Source: Ascaris suum (lineage: Eukaryota > Nematoda > Chromadorea > Rhabditida > Ascarididae). Taken from it: a stretch of 64,000 bases of DNA. Below, in pieces: positions 11,933-24,739 of this stretch. Under the pieces are notes generated by a model. The model saw nothing but the letters and a program-made list of their open reading frames with translations. It ran no database searches and was not told the DNA's origin. Position numbers and translations under genes: made by a program. Location: assembly GCA_013433145.1 (NCBI GenBank), contig CM024177.1:6474110-6538109 (forward strand), in the 5' to 3' direction. Position 1 is the first letter of the stretch, and the number at the start of each line of letters is the position of its first letter.

Positions 11933-12211
11933 CTAACCCTATTATATCTGAACGACCTTAGATAAACATTAGGGAATTTCAGCATATATTGCTGCTTAAT
12001 AATCCAAATCTGTCAAGTCTTGGAATCTTATTTTCATTAATCGCTTTCTAACATTTGCACCAAAGATGTTCGTCTTTTAAAAAAGCATTTTTAATAAATT
12101 ACTAACGAATTTGTGGGAATACTTCAGGCTTGTACACCCGTTTTTGATCGAATTTAACGATTGGACGACATTTCTGCTAATATTTGAACTCTCTTTCATT
12201 TCTTTCATTAG

Positions 12212-12304
12212 GTTTCATCGTCTGAAAGCGGAAATAAACTGACTATCATGACTGCCTTATTAGTCGTATTTGATAATTTACATAACCTAATTTATGACCT
12301 ATAA
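12212..12304 (+). CDS. Candidate terminal exon, unrecognised (30 codons)
   Basis: It is preceded by an excellent polypyrimidine tract and acceptor (ctctctttcatttctttcattag). The phase-0 frame reads VSSSESGNKLTIMTALLVVF then DNLHNLIYDL and TAA. It is probably the last exon of a plus-strand gene whose upstream exons I could not chain with confidence. Confidence 0.3.
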   Translation, partial: VSSSESGNKLTIMTALLVVFDNLHNLIYDL

Positions 12305-13514
12305 TGCTCCTATGCTTAATGCCTTTGTTTCGAGAATCGTATAGATTGTAAAAGCCAAAAGAGCGATCGCGTTACTCTCAAACATTACAAAAAAAATTGT
12401 GCGAATTGTGTGAATTAATACGAGATGAGATTTTCAAAGAACGCAATTCCGCACTTCTGTGTGAGATGTTCAGATTCCTTTTTTTAATAATTCATGGCTG
12501 TCATTTCCCTCTTCAACAAATCGCAAACAACTTTCATTTCCGATCGACCCAAAACATTGCAGCTGTCTGTTTCATTTCGATACCCTAAAAACACTTTAAT
12601 TTTCATATTTTTTACCGCCTATAATGAACTTGCGATATGGCCAACAAGTTTTATAGGATGTGATGGAGACATAAAACCTATTGGTTGCTTTATTCAACGC
12701 GCCGAATTGAAAGTTTCGAACGAATATGTCCGATCGGTCGACGAATAACGACTGTTGCCGGAAACTGCTTATGCTTTTGCACAGATTTTAGTTTGTGCTA
12801 AGTAGTACCTCCTTTCCAAAGTGGGATTGTGTTTTGTGTTTTGACGTGCGTGTAGTATTCGGCACTATCTGTTTGCTTGTTTGCTGTTTGCTTTTAAGTG
12901 GATTCTTTAAGCGTTTTAATTGAATATTTATGTTTCTGTAACTTCAAAAAACATCGCATCCAGGAGGTTACTTTATAACTCAAACCTTACCTTATTTGTA
13001 ACCAACAACTTGTAGACCGCAATGGGAAATTGATATAAATATGTTCGAGTTATATGAAAAAACGCGATGAGAGCGCAAATTCAACTGCAATATTCTATGA
13101 AGAATAAATATTCATAGCTAAGAGGGGCTTTTTTTAAACGCAACTACTGTAAGTAGTTGAATTTCTTGCTCTTGATGTGCCTCTAAAGTAAAACTGCTGC
13201 TACAGCGAAGGGGGATTTTTGTGCTACCCAGACTCACGTATTACCATATTCAGGTTTCGGTAGCACAACTTTTAAAACCACACTCACAAGACAGAACGCC
13301 ACCTTTATCCACCGTAGCCCATACTGAAAATTTGCCTTTCTACTGTTAGTATGAACAATAGCTCATAAACAAAGAAGCGCCGACACCTCGTTGTAGGCAT
13401 TGTTCTCGTGTGTGCAGTAAGCAAAAACCGTTCTCTGGTTTTCCTTTTTTAACGAGAGGGCAAAAGCGCCCGCCCAATATACGCTGTCACATCGCACCTA
13501 CCTGATAAGTTAGT
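12305..13514. other. Intergenic sequence between convergent blocks
   Basis: No convincing exons. By eye the plus strand is T/G-rich up to about 13.2 kb and A/C-rich from about 13.5 kb, so transcription from left and right may meet here. Confidence 0.3.
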
Positions 13515-13613
13515 TCATAAGTCACCAACAAGAAGCAAAATATGCTGAATAACGTCTTCATATGTTAGATGATCCAACAAAATACACAAATCTCCCACGG
13601 TAGATCCGTTCTT
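13515..13613 (-). CDS. Candidate terminal exon, unrecognised (32 codons)
   Basis: On the minus strand, the acceptor gaaccacag is preceded by a U-rich stretch (catatttttttg). It is followed by an open phase-0 frame starting KNGSTVGDLCILLDHLTYED and ending ILLLVGDL with TGA at 13,515-13,517. The TVGDL..LL pattern recalls death-domain helices, but this is far too short to assign. No upstream partner exon was found in 13.7-17.9 kb. Confidence 0.22.
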   Translation of the reverse strand, partial: KNGSTVGDLCILLDHLTYEDVIQHILLLVGDL

Positions 13614-15692
13614 CTGTGGTTCGACCCGCACAAAAAAATATGTAAATTTTTGAACACAAATTCGAATCGGAAGTAAAATGTGAAATAGGGAGAGGAAGCG
13701 TGTTGTCACGGACGCTTTATTCCCCAATTTCGCAACTCTAGATTTAGTGATTTTCGAATTGATGCAGACAGATATGTATGCACAGGCGTAATGCTGCAAT
13801 AATCCGCTTTTGCAATGTAAATTTATAAAAGCGCAGCCACAATCTATAACTGCTGCGCACCGAAGAGCTCATTGACGAATCGTCTAGCTCGTTGCAATTT
13901 TTAAACGCATTTAACTGAGAAGTTGAGAATTAAGTCGCTTTCGCGACCGCCCTAATTTCGAATTTTTTCATTCAGTACAATTATGCATATGAAACAAGAG
14001 GGGAAGCGTAAAAGGATTATCAACGCTATACATACACTTTGTAATTCAATTCATCACATCAAACGCTGCATAAAACACCGAAAAATTATGAAACTATATC
14101 CAACATACGCTTTCTTATACAAATGTCCAACAACAACCCCCTCAAATAGTCTTCGGAAATTTGTCTGCACCCGACTGCCTTGAAAACGCAAAGACCGATT
14201 CGTATCTCATCGATTTATAGCACACCGTGACTCTTTAGTTGATTTGAGTCGAAATGAAATCGGAAATTCAAGAGATCTGTAGGGGTCGGTCGCACCCATA
14301 ATTTATGGCACAGGACTTGGAACTCACAAAGAGACAGACATACAAGCACACCTGTGGACAGGCACACACATAGGCAGCAAGTGTTTCTGTAATTTAAAAA
14401 AAAAGTCGCGAAAATTACGTGCAGCTCCATCCTACAGACATTATGATCGTATCTTACATAACTAGTGGCGAGCACGCGGCAAATGGATAGACCACTTGCG
14501 CAGATTATACACCTTTGCTTTCCCCTCCTCCCAGCCATAGACTAAGAGCTTCGTCCTATGAAAGCAACCCGACGGCAGTATGATTCGAGAATCCTGTCAT
14601 CCAACAAAATCCGCAATATCATTCGCATTAAACCTGCAACTTCCCTCTTAATTCCCTCCGATATTTCTAACATGGGAACGAAACGTGTTGTGCCTTCATG
14701 AGAATAATGGGCGGAAAAAGAGCTTTTAAAGTTTTATTTACACAATCGAAAAAACCATCACAAGGAAGCATAACGGCGCCTCAAGACAACAACGGTAAAT
14801 TTTTTAGCGGTCGAGTCATTCATTTCGATAGGACTTATTTCAACTGTATGACAGTAACCTAAACTCAAACGGCATAAAAACAACTATTATCCTCATGGCA
14901 AGCATCAATAATTAGTCAATCCTATCCCAAATCATGGCTACGCGAACTGCTAAGCCACTATTGATAGCCCTATGATGCAATTTTTATCGATAATTTAAGA
15001 GGCATATGCATGTGCATAAATTACGATCCCATTTCTTAGCCCTTCCTCCGCTCTCCTCCCATCCCCCGCAAAGACAAAACTTCAACAATCCCTTAAAAAC
15101 GGGAACTTACACACGGAAATGCTAGTGCAAAATATAAGGAAAATGCAAAAAGAATAAAATGCCGTTTTCGTTTCATTCATAATGTCTGCGCTGTATCCCA
15201 TAATTGCACAATAAACTTTCATTTTTTAGGTCATTTAACAATAAAACAATAAAGAAATTCAACAATACATCAGAGAAACGAATCGGCTCTCGAATATTAT
15301 TAATTTGTGGAGTATATTCGGTCGATCAATTTTTCGTTCTTTTCCACTTTATGATAGTCAGCGACCCGATGAAGTATTTTTGAAAGGTGAAATTGAAACT
15401 ATCATTGTGAATTAAGAAATAATTAATGTTCTTATAATTTGTTTTTTGAACGCTGACAATATAAAACGAAGAAAAACAAAATAACGATCAAGAATACTGT
15501 CGAGAAAGAATTATTCGAATCTGTTTCTCTAATATACATATCGAACTATTTCCAGTAAAACGAACCATTTCCGGTTGCTCAAAAGGTGACTAGAAAATAA
15601 ATTCCGAGGATTTACCTGGGGAAATTGTTTCATGAAAATAGAAAACTTTCAAAGCTTCATTAAAATTACATTACTTCAGCCAATCAGTAAAG

Positions 15693-15713
15693 CAAACAAA
15701 CAAACAAACAAAA
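15693..15713. repeat. (CAAA)5 microsatellite
   Basis: Five CAAA units in an A-rich context. Confidence 0.85.
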
Positions 15714-16022
15714 TGATGGGTCAGGCAGGAAGAAAACGAAAACATTAAATACAAAGGCGTTTCATTCATAACTGTAAAACGGAAAAAGACAGCACAAAAT
15801 AGCTTAATTTACATTCTCATCGCTATACAACTTGCATCAATCAATGCTAATTCAAAAAATGCAACAAAACTAGATTCCTAAATTACACTTAACTTAAACA
15901 AATAAATAGTCTCGACTGCTATAAAACATTTGTTTAAATAAACACTGACAATGAGCAACAATGCAGCAATCGACTAAATAAAACAGATTTAACCCTGGAA
16001 ACGAGTTCAAAACTATTCCCCT

Positions 16023-16040
16023 CCCCCCCCCCCCCCCCCC
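16023..16040. repeat. Poly-C tract (18 C)
   Basis: A homopolymer C run in a pyrimidine-rich context. Similar tracts occur at 19,072-19,085, 22,248-22,259, 55,188-55,203 and 61,269-61,280, all with C on the plus strand. Confidence 0.9.
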
Positions 16041-17969
16041 TCCTGTTTCGCATTGTTGACCTCATGTCGTCTCTTCGATTATGCCGTCTCGGGCGAGCAT
16101 TAAAATCGCATAACTATGGATAAACTACAAAAGCGATTGTTGCATTGGAGTCTAAATTAAATCACTAAATTTCAAAAAATTTAATAAATTTATTAACGCA
16201 CTCTAAAAGAAGAAAATTACAACAAATATGCTTCAAAAAGATTCAAATTTACAACTTAGAAAACGATATTTGCTCAGCCTGCATTACTTTTGTCAAACTG
16301 ACTCAGTAGGGAAATAAGTTCTACTGAAATGCTCACTGAAAATGATAAGAGAGGCACTTTCAGTGTATCATTCATATCATACGAAGGGGTATCCCCCCGG
16401 TCGAAAAAATCTTAAGGAACCTTCTAGCTTGATATTCAATAGCCTTCTTCTCGCACCATTTTTCCGTTACCGGCAGCTGCCTTTTATCGTAAAAACATGC
16501 GCAGATGAGGAAATGGCTTGTGAAAGATCAAAAAATGATACCTACACCATTTCCTATAACCATCATTGCTCTTGATATTTATTATTTACACAAACAACCG
16601 TTTGTCGCAGTAATTCAATCTACTTCGAGAAAAAGAAATTTACAGCAGCAATTACAAGCTATGAAACCCGAACAAGTTAGACCACATGAGCACCTGTGAG
16701 AAGGAAAGAAATGATCCCTCCCTTCTTGCGACCTTTCAGCAACTTAAATCTCTGTACCTCCCCTCTCCTTGCCCCTTCCCTGTTATTTACCTCTAAAGGT
16801 TGGAAAACTATAGCAGCATGACATATTCCGCGACTTCGGCGAAACCAGTGAGGTCATTCACAATGCTCTACCCTTTTGCAGCCTGATGGCTCCGTAAGTG
16901 CAGAAAGTGAATTTTTAATCTTTGACAGTGAAGAATTGGAGAGTGGGATTCTGCATCCTGACTTTATCGCAATCAGTTAGGTACTTCATCCCCTGTAAGC
17001 ACTATGAATCGCACTCCTTTTTTCTCTCTCAACCCCCCTCCTCTTTTCACCCCTTCAATTATGCCTCCTGTAATAATGATTGCTTCAAGCGTTACCTTCC
17101 TTACGAAATGGCACGTGTACAGAAACATTCTATAAGGCTGCCTATGCGAGGTCACCATTCAAGTGTGCTGAGAGAGAAGAAACAGCACGGAATTATTTGC
17201 ACCGCCAATTTCTTTTAACATTCGAGTCGTTAAGCCAGTTTTCACTTCACTTTAGCATTGAGTGAAAAATAATTCTTGGCTCTCTCCTTTGCTCATAATG
17301 CGCACTAAAAGTGTGCCAAACAAACTATTTTTAAATACACAATCCATAATGACCAATACACAATTGCAGATATCGATAAAAAAGCGTGAATGATTGCCCT
17401 CCCTCCAACCTGTTATTTCGCTCACTTCCCCCTCACCTCTTCCGCATTGTGAGTTATCCAAACCCGGGCGATTAATCACCCTCCACCATTTTCATCGAAC
17501 CTTAAATCGACTCGGCAATCCACTTAACTGATTTTTTTAGCTGCAAACTTTTTGCTGCAAATAACTGATCATCTTCCAATGTGAAATTATCTACGGTACG
17601 ATGGAAACTGGCTACAGTGAAGCGTAAATAAGCATTTGTGTAACACTATTACCCTCTTCCCATTTTTTCTTCATTTGATGTACTCTTCAATCTCAATTCC
17701 TCATTCCTTCACACATCTGCCATCACAGTACACCATACCTATTCATCCAGTACATACTCTGATGAGTTATTTGATGTGTCTCAAAATATAGCATCCCAAA
17801 AGGAATTCAACCCGAAGCATTTGAGCATAAATGGAATTATCAGCCGTTCACTCATACAACTGCTTCCATAATCTTCAACACAATAAAAATATTAATAACA
17901 AAGCAAATATGCAAAGCACAATATTGGAAAAAGAAACCGTTGATTGGATACGAGTCGAGATGATGTATT

Positions 17970-18063
17970 TTAAACAGCCGGACCCGCATTAAGGCATGGT
18001 GCGCCCATTCCGATACCTACATTATTTTGCGGTTGAGGTCCTCTAAGTACGCGATCCTTTAAC
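17970..18063 (-). CDS. Orphan gene exon 8 (C-terminus)
   Basis: The acceptor ttgttgtatttaag completes the split Arg codon. It encodes LKDRVLRGPQPQNNVGIGMG then APCLNAGPAV and TAA (17,970-17,972). Confidence 0.55.
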
Positions 18064-21000
18064 CTTAAATACAACAACTCAACAACAAATTAAAGGAGAA
18101 GGGACTCCTAATAGCCAGATCTTTTTGTTATGTTTATTCCAAACGCAACTCACGTTTCTGCATCAATATTTGCGATAAATCCATATTCACTAGTGGTCGC
18201 TTGAAGCAATCCCACTATAGCAATGAACGAATACATCACTTCACTTCCACTTACCTATATTTTGTCAAAAAACTTCAAACTTCTGCCAAAACTATTCAAT
18301 TGAAGCATTGAAAGGGGAGCAGCTCCACTGAATTCTGTTTGACTTCAAGTGGTTAAAACGACAGCTTGAATGAAACCCACATAGGGTAATTCTTTATGTA
18401 ATTTCATGTCTACTCAGTGCTAAGAAAAACTGGAAGAACATAAGCTTATAAGAACGGAAAGTGAAAAGTAAGCCACCTTACCCATTTCTAAATGTGCAGC
18501 TAAACTTTGGACCTAAAGGAGCCCATCCCTACACTTAAGACACCCAGAAGATCCAGAAACAAGTGATGGAGTCTGTAGACTTAGGATACCTGGAAGGTGA
18601 AGAAACACGACAATCGAATCCCTTCTTATTACCAATATGCTTTGTAAGCACGACCTGTAGATGGTCAGGCACTCATGGGCAGGACAGTTCCTGGTTCGAC
18701 AGTTAGCAATTTTCTATCCCCTTAGAATGGAGGAATCCCTTGTGGTCAAAACTGGAATAAACGATGGTGTTGCCCTTTAAGAGCATCTGGATTCACTTGC
18801 AACTCAGCTGATAAACGAAGAAAGGGGAAGCAACCGGCCGAAAAATATACTTTTCGCCGAATTTTCTCCTTATTTTCTTGTTTTCTGCTTCCTCATCTAA
18901 TACCTTCCCCCTACATCTCCTGAAATCGGTTGCAATTTGCAAATGTTTCTCCTCAATTTAAAAGTTGGGAGCGGATAAGCTCATTTTGAATTCCAATCAT
19001 AATCGCAACGCATTTTCTCTCCCTGAAAGAGACACATATAAACAAACGAGCACAACAACCCTTTGATACCTCCCCCCCCCCCCCCTCTTCTTTGTATTGA
19101 CGAGGATCACTGACAATGAGATATTTGGAACAGCGGAGACTCTGGCTTCAGGACGCAAAATTCGGAAATACTGAAACTATAATGGGGAGCAGAATCGTTC
19201 AAAAACTTGAAATTTTCAGCATCAAATATGAAACGACGCGTCCTCAGATTCCAAACTTTAAAACTCCCCTAGAGATTATTTTAAAAGCTGACAGCTTAGT
19301 ATATATTACCTTACTATATATAAATTTCGATGGAAGATATTCATTTCAAAGGGAATAAAAACTGGTGATTCAAAGAAGAATCAAGAACTGATAATCCGAA
19401 GATCCAAGAAGATCAAAATAACAGCAAGAGGTAAAATCTTTGGAAGAACAATGCCCATATGCACCGATCTGAAAGAATAGTAAGGAGCCCACCGGGACAA
19501 CTTAGACGCTTCTGTTTCCAAATGATCAATCACTCTACTTTGAAATGGAATGGACATTCAAGTTATAATTGTCACGCTTTGGTGACTATTTCCAAACCAG
19601 AAGAAAAAAGGAAGAAGGCGGCCGTCGGTGGCACCAGCACGACGGAAGAACAGGCAGCAAGGGGGAGAAGAAGAGAGAGGAAGAAACCGGGAAAACGAGG
19701 GAGCAAGAAAGCTTATGCCTCCTTCCAGATGATGAAGAAAAGTGAATAATTCACAAAAGAAATATATGTCGCGTCAAAAATTTTTCTGATTTCGTTAACA
19801 AAACAGTAGCAGAATGTGTAAGGGGTTATGCAGATATTCATTACTCCCTCACCTAGGCTTTGATCCGCTTTCAACTGTGACATTCATCCTCCCCTTCCTC
19901 GCCATCTCCATGACCTGAAACTCTTGACAAACTCCCTCCCTCTTGAGAAAAACTTTGCGACCGCCAACGAAACACCTTTTCCGATAAAATTCTGCAGATG
20001 CCACCGTTGACCAGTAGCTGCAATCACCGATATGGGCACGACCGCCAAAAGATTCGATGCCATGTGCCCTATAAAACATACCAGACGAAAGATGAAAGAA
20101 ACCTGTCATCGCCGTATTCGCAAACAACAGCGTGCTTCTTCCTGTTCAAAGCCATCAAGATACGGTAAGCATGAGACGGCTTCATGATCGTTGTGAATGT
20201 GCAATTACGCAGCAGCACTAACGAAACTTCCAGCTTCTGCAAATTTCTGAATACAACATTGCAAATCAACGCAAAGCACATTTGCAACGCTTTATTTTCG
20301 ATGTTTTTTCTCAAATGTAGGCTTTTTTACACCTATGTAATGCTATTAACACAGCTCCGCGCCGAAAGCCATACCTACTAAATAGATAGGCAAAGAATCA
20401 TACAAACACGGATCGAAACCTGCGATGGAACCCTGAAACGTTTTGCTCGAGAATTTGAAAAGTTCTAGAGCGATACTATTTTCGAAACGTCTATCTTAAA
20501 TGTGATGGACGACATCGACATCCACCTTCAGCTGGAAATTCCGATGTTTTCCCGGACCTCCCGATGAACGAAGAATTTGAAATCCAGGGGAATTCCATTC
20601 TGTTTGGGGATTCCCGACATTCGAAATGGTAACTGAAGTGAGCAATGAATACTATAAAAAGGCTAACTGCAAAATTTCATCAAAATGGACTAACTCTAAT
20701 ACGGAAGAAGCACGAAACCAACCAAAGCAGCATAATTTACAAAAAATGACTTCTATTAATTAAATATGACATAGGTTTAAAGCGTTTAACTGCTCAATTA
20801 GATAGCCACAGGATAAGTAAGAAATTGATCCCACTTTGTTTTTCACTTCCTCCTTTCCTTCCTCCGCGCCTCCCCTAACTCCTCCATAAAATCACCTTGA
20901 GAGGCAATAAATCGCAAAATAAAAACTCCCATTGAACAGACGCGATTTCAGTGGCAGCGTACAGAACGAGACAGCGCACGTCTTTCGGTGATTCATAACG

Positions 21001-23502
21001 AACTATCGATGGCAATTTTTTATTCGCAATTCGCTAAAAGCAGCCATAATTTCGAGTGCAGAGCACATAAGAGAGACCGCACTCAACGCAAGCAACGATA
21101 TTTGGAACGGGACAATGAAGAGGCAGTTTGAAAGGCAGAGAATGAAAAGCGAACAAAATATGATGAAATGTGAATCGCTCTTTTTTACCTCCAACATTTC
21201 CACAAAAAAAGGAAGCTTCTATGATGGACGTAGTGAATTGTTGTTTGATTTTTGTCCTCCACGTATGCAATAAGAGCTGTGGTGAGATCGCATTCGTGCA
21301 CATCGATGCTATACACCATATAAACTTCAGGCCGACATATTCATTAATTTATTTTAGCACGATGATGGTGGAGTCAGATAACCAGTAGAGTAGACTTCTA
21401 GACGCGACCGCTCCTTAGGTTAACATATGAAGTGAAAAAACCAATGCAATCAAAGCACTCACATCTCGATTTCGACTGGAAAAAATGTTCGAGGCTTTAC
21501 CGTTTTACCAACTTTTCTCATCCCCTTTCATTGGTTAAATGCATAAAATGACAATATTTTACCTCTACAATGATGTGGGTTCTCTGCTACTCCCATTTAT
21601 CCCGTTCCCACGCCAATCTCTTTCTGGCACAAAATGCCTACTTATGGTTGGAGTTGAAGCTTCGCTCGTTTAGATGCGAGCAGCCATTTCAGTGACTCAT
21701 CCATACAAGATTATGCGAAATATACGGCATCGAATGGCAAACGGGCTCAGAGAGAAAACACCTCGAAGCAGCAAAAAAACCAACATCGATAGTACGTTCA
21801 ATATCAGGTATATCGGCCATTTTAAAATCGACATTCAGGAATTCAATCGATTTGATATGCCACGCACGTACATGCACAATGCCACGTAAGAGGCGTTGAA
21901 AATTCGGATAGTTCGCCTACAAATGAACAAATAAATAAATAAACAAATATCCATCAAATAACTGAATCTATATTTATTTATTACTTCTACTAATTATTGC
22001 AATACTTCAAATATATAAAATATGTTAGTTACTGGTAATAGCGATATATTTCGGAAGTTCTTTTAGAATTCATCACGAAAAATTTCAATGCTGAGAGGGG
22101 CGGCGTGCGATTTCCCCAATCAACGAAAATATTTTGGTTCGTTTCACTCTGAAATCGTTCGCGTATCACAAAATTAACTTTAGTGTAAGTTTTTAACAGC
22201 AAATTAATTGTGAATCTTTGCTGAATCGTTGCATCTTTTTACTTCAACCCCCCCCCCCCTCTTCACCATTAGATTGAATATCGAAATTATCACACACAAT
22301 TCTAGAATACCTATGCGAATAATTTGTGATCGAGCACCCAATTGTCGCTGCACATAAAAGTCAGTAAGAAAAGGAAACGATGAGTACAAACCGCAAAAGG
22401 GCGCAAATCGCATCTGGAATGGAACTGAAGAATGAACTTTCCGCTCGAAGTTTCCATAACAGAGAGCCTATCCGGTGCAAGTCCTACACGATACATATAG
22501 TCGATTCCATCGAGGAATTCCTGTCCCGAAGTCTTCAGCAGAAGTTTCTCAGTGGCCAATGCGACTAAACTCTTCACCAAGATCATTCCGTTCTTATACA
22601 ACTCGATTACAGCCTAAAACTTTTCTGAGAAATAAGATCACTTGATTAAGAATTTGCATATATCATTATCGTCCATTGAAAAAATGTTAATGAGGCGAAA
22701 CTTTATGTGTGCGTTGATTTCTATTCTAGTTTTTATAGGGTCTAATTTTGGAATTCGGCTAAAAAAGCAGCAGCTGAAGGTAACGAGGTGCCACTGTCAT
22801 ATTCCTCTCCCCTCCCTCTTCCCGATTAAAAGGTCATAAATTAAATGCGCGCACTGCATCCAGGTTAAACCTAGTTGTTTTGCCGGTCGCAACCAAGCTT
22901 AAGCCAGACCTCGCTCCATCCTGTGCAAAGACCGTGAAGACAAAAAATTATTGACCCTCATGGCACTGGTTTCTCGTTTTACTATGGAAGTCTTTAGTCT
23001 CATAAAGGAACAGTTTTTTCTCCATTCAACGAACAAAGACTATGATGAGCGAATAAAGCCATTCTACTTCTATCGATGGTAAAAAAGCATTGGACTTGGG
23101 CCGATTTTAGCAAATCGGTACCCACCAAATCAATTTGAATTTGCCTTACTGGAAATTCCTACTAATACACAGCGTTTTAGCCGGGAAAAAGCCGTTCAAA
23201 AGCATTTTCAAAAATAGAAAACTAACGTTCGAGTGGTAATTTTAGCAATCAGAAAAAAACCGCCGAAAACTCATCAAAAATCTGCGAATATATCGACCGA
23301 TACTCCCACTGGCGCATATCCCGAAATTCATCGTCCACCATTCCTAATGATCAGTGTCCAAAACTTGTGACATTTGTAATTTTCAATTTTGATAGAAGAC
23401 ACCTCAAAGTCTACCTGTGTGGGGACGTTGATAGCCCAGGTAAGTAGCGAATTCTATACGTGAACAGAATGCTTTGCGAAGCAATTCTGATATATACATC
23501 AT
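17970..23502 (-). CDS. Orphan nematode gene, eight exons, 299 aa, function unknown
   Basis: The exons, in transcript order, are 23,502-23,415, 23,343-23,261, 22,613-22,488, 21,916-21,781, 21,324-21,189, 20,246-20,103, 20,068-19,976 and 18,063-17,970. Exon ends match in phase at all seven joins, and the coding total is exactly 900 bases, which would be unlikely by chance. The start is the first ATG (MMYISELLRKAFCSRIEF), 8 nt after a strong acceptor (cttacttttctag) that looks like a trans-splice site. The stop follows the C-terminus GMGAPCLNAGPAV. There is no signal peptide or obvious membrane span. The middle has short hydrophobic-patterned segments (VHVRAWHIKSIEFLNVDF, LEVSLVLLRNCTF) that vaguely recall leucine-rich or F-box-associated repeats, but I cannot assign a family. 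Its weak spot is a 34-base intron between exons 6 and 7. Confidence 0.65.
19072..19085. repeat. Poly-C tract (14 C)
   Basis: A C run in the last intron of the orphan gene; on the transcribed strand it is poly-G. Confidence 0.9.
19976..20068 (-). CDS. Orphan gene exon 7
   Basis: Acceptor gttttatag, only 34 bases after the preceding donor. It encodes AHGIESFGGRAHIGDCSYWS then TVASAEFYRK; donor AAA AG|gtgttt, phase 2. A later acceptor (gtgattgcag) would keep the frame and enlarge the intron. Confidence 0.5.
20103..20246 (-). CDS. Orphan gene exon 6
   Basis: Acceptor gttgtattcag; encodes NLQKLEVSLVLLRNCTFTTI then MKPSHAYRILMALNRKKHAV; donor GAC AG|gtttct, phase 2. Confidence 0.65.
21189..21324 (-). 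CDS. Orphan gene exon 5
   Basis: Acceptor ggcctgaag; encodes YMVYSIDVHECDLTTALIAY then VEDKNQTTIHYVHHRSFLFL; donor TGG AG|gtaaaa, phase 2. Confidence 0.65.
21781..21916 (-). CDS. Orphan gene exon 4
   Basis: Acceptor ttcatttgtag; encodes ANYPNFQRLLRGIVHVRAWH then IKSIEFLNVDFKMADIPDIE; donor GTT G|gttttt, phase 1. Confidence 0.65.
22248..22259. repeat. Poly-C tract (12 C)
   Basis: A C run in intron 3 of the orphan gene (poly-G in the transcript). Confidence 0.9.
22488..22613 (-). CDS. Orphan gene exon 3
   Basis: Acceptor aagttttag; 42 codons, AVIELYKNGMILVKSLVALA then TEKLLLKTSGQEFLDGIDYM; donor CGT|gtagga, phase 0. The frame stays open into the intron, so the donor is inferred from the next exon. 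Confidence 0.65.
23261..23343 (-). CDS. Orphan gene exon 2
   Basis: Acceptor ctgatcattag; encodes MVDDEFRDMRQWEYRSIYSQ then IFDEFSA; donor TCG GCG|gttttt, phase 0. Confidence 0.6.
23415..23502 (-). CDS. Orphan gene exon 1
   Basis: Acceptor-like ttttctag ends at 23,511, and ATG 23,500-23,502 follows 8 nt of 5' UTR. It encodes MMYISELLRKAFCSRIEF then ATYLGYQRPHT. The donor is ACA G|gtagac, phase 1. The upstream DNA (24.0-24.2 kb) holds a short minus-strand frame (MRFSIPKIPTFRS) that could be an alternative first exon. Confidence 0.6.
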
Positions 23503-24739
23503 AATCGAAACTAGAAAAGTAAGCATGACCTAAGATAGGGCTGAACTCAAACAGGATGCGACAGTCGGCGAATGTGACAGGCGTGTGGCATAAAAAATAA
23601 CCGAGACACATGTCTGTTACCTTTACTTTAACAAGTCAGATGCCGTATATCTATCTGCTCAATCTCAAGAAATGGGGCACGTAATATGTCTAATCTTGAA
23701 TATGACATCATCACGTTTTTTTTTTTCGTTTTGGAAAATTAAACCTCACAAAACAATTTCCGCTCTACTTTATTCGAGTCGAAGTTAGAACAAATGGGAA
23801 ATTCCGCCACCGCTAATCGCGCGAATGTTTTTTGTAGGTGAGTCAGCCAAGTGAATCGGCTGCATGATGCTCAAAAAGGTTGGAGAAAACCGCGAAAAAA
23901 ACTCCTTTCCATACTAACATAAATGATTCAAACAACCACCTTAGAATTAATGACGTCCTCGACATACAAGCTCACATAAAAAACCCTAACTGCCAGTAAT
24001 CGGTATCACGAAAACCGAATTACTCTCCACTCCTAGCACCATCTCATCATTCGTATCGTGTGCTGGCCGCATCTCCTACTGCCAGCTGTGCACCTTGAAA
24101 AGTTCCACCTGTTCAGCTAGTTGAGTAAAATTCGTTCATCCGAACCGATCGGAAGGTGGGAATCTTCGGAATGCTGAATCGCATTCTGCGTAAATATCAG
24201 TAGTCCAGGTAATTCGTGTGAGGACGCATGAATTTGAAATTAAATCTAGTTTGTCGCTTCAGGGCGTTTCTACATTTGGGCAAAGTTGACCACTCAATGA
24301 GATTGAACATTTCGGTTCATTTCGTTCACTTCGACGAAGCGGAAATACTTTTTTTTGCGGAAGTTTCGTGGAAACACCTCAGAACCTTATAAAAGATGCG
24401 TAAGTATTTGGAGTATAGGCTAATTAGCAGAGGTGTTTCATTAACAGAGTCATTAATCTTGAAGATTCGTTCACTCCTCGATTCAACGAGTAGATATCAT
24501 ACAGCTGACCTCAAGGCAATTAAATTAGAACCCCAGCATCGATTAATGCAATCATCGAAACCTCAACACACTACTCCCCTATTTATTATCAATTCACACT
24601 ATGCATGATCTCTGTCACCCAATGTATTTTTGCTAATGATCTCCCCATAACCACTTAATCGTCGTGTATAGCAAACTTGCTGGTTAGGACTGAGAAAGGA
24701 GGGGGACTGGCTTCTTGCAGGCAGAACGGAGGAACCCAC

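Larger units (their letters stand above)
13614..17969. other. Intergenic or untranslated sequence downstream of the minus-strand orphan gene
   Basis: No exon was found that I can defend. It contains a (CAAA)n patch (15,693-15,713) and an 18-base C run. Open frames such as 14,215-14,538 (minus) and 16,342-16,575 (plus) lack splice context and motifs. Confidence 0.35.

Noticed and set aside
19459..19749. 96-codon Lys/Arg-rich plus-strand frame
   Set aside because: A purine-rich stretch inside an intron of the minus-strand gene; low complexity, no motif.
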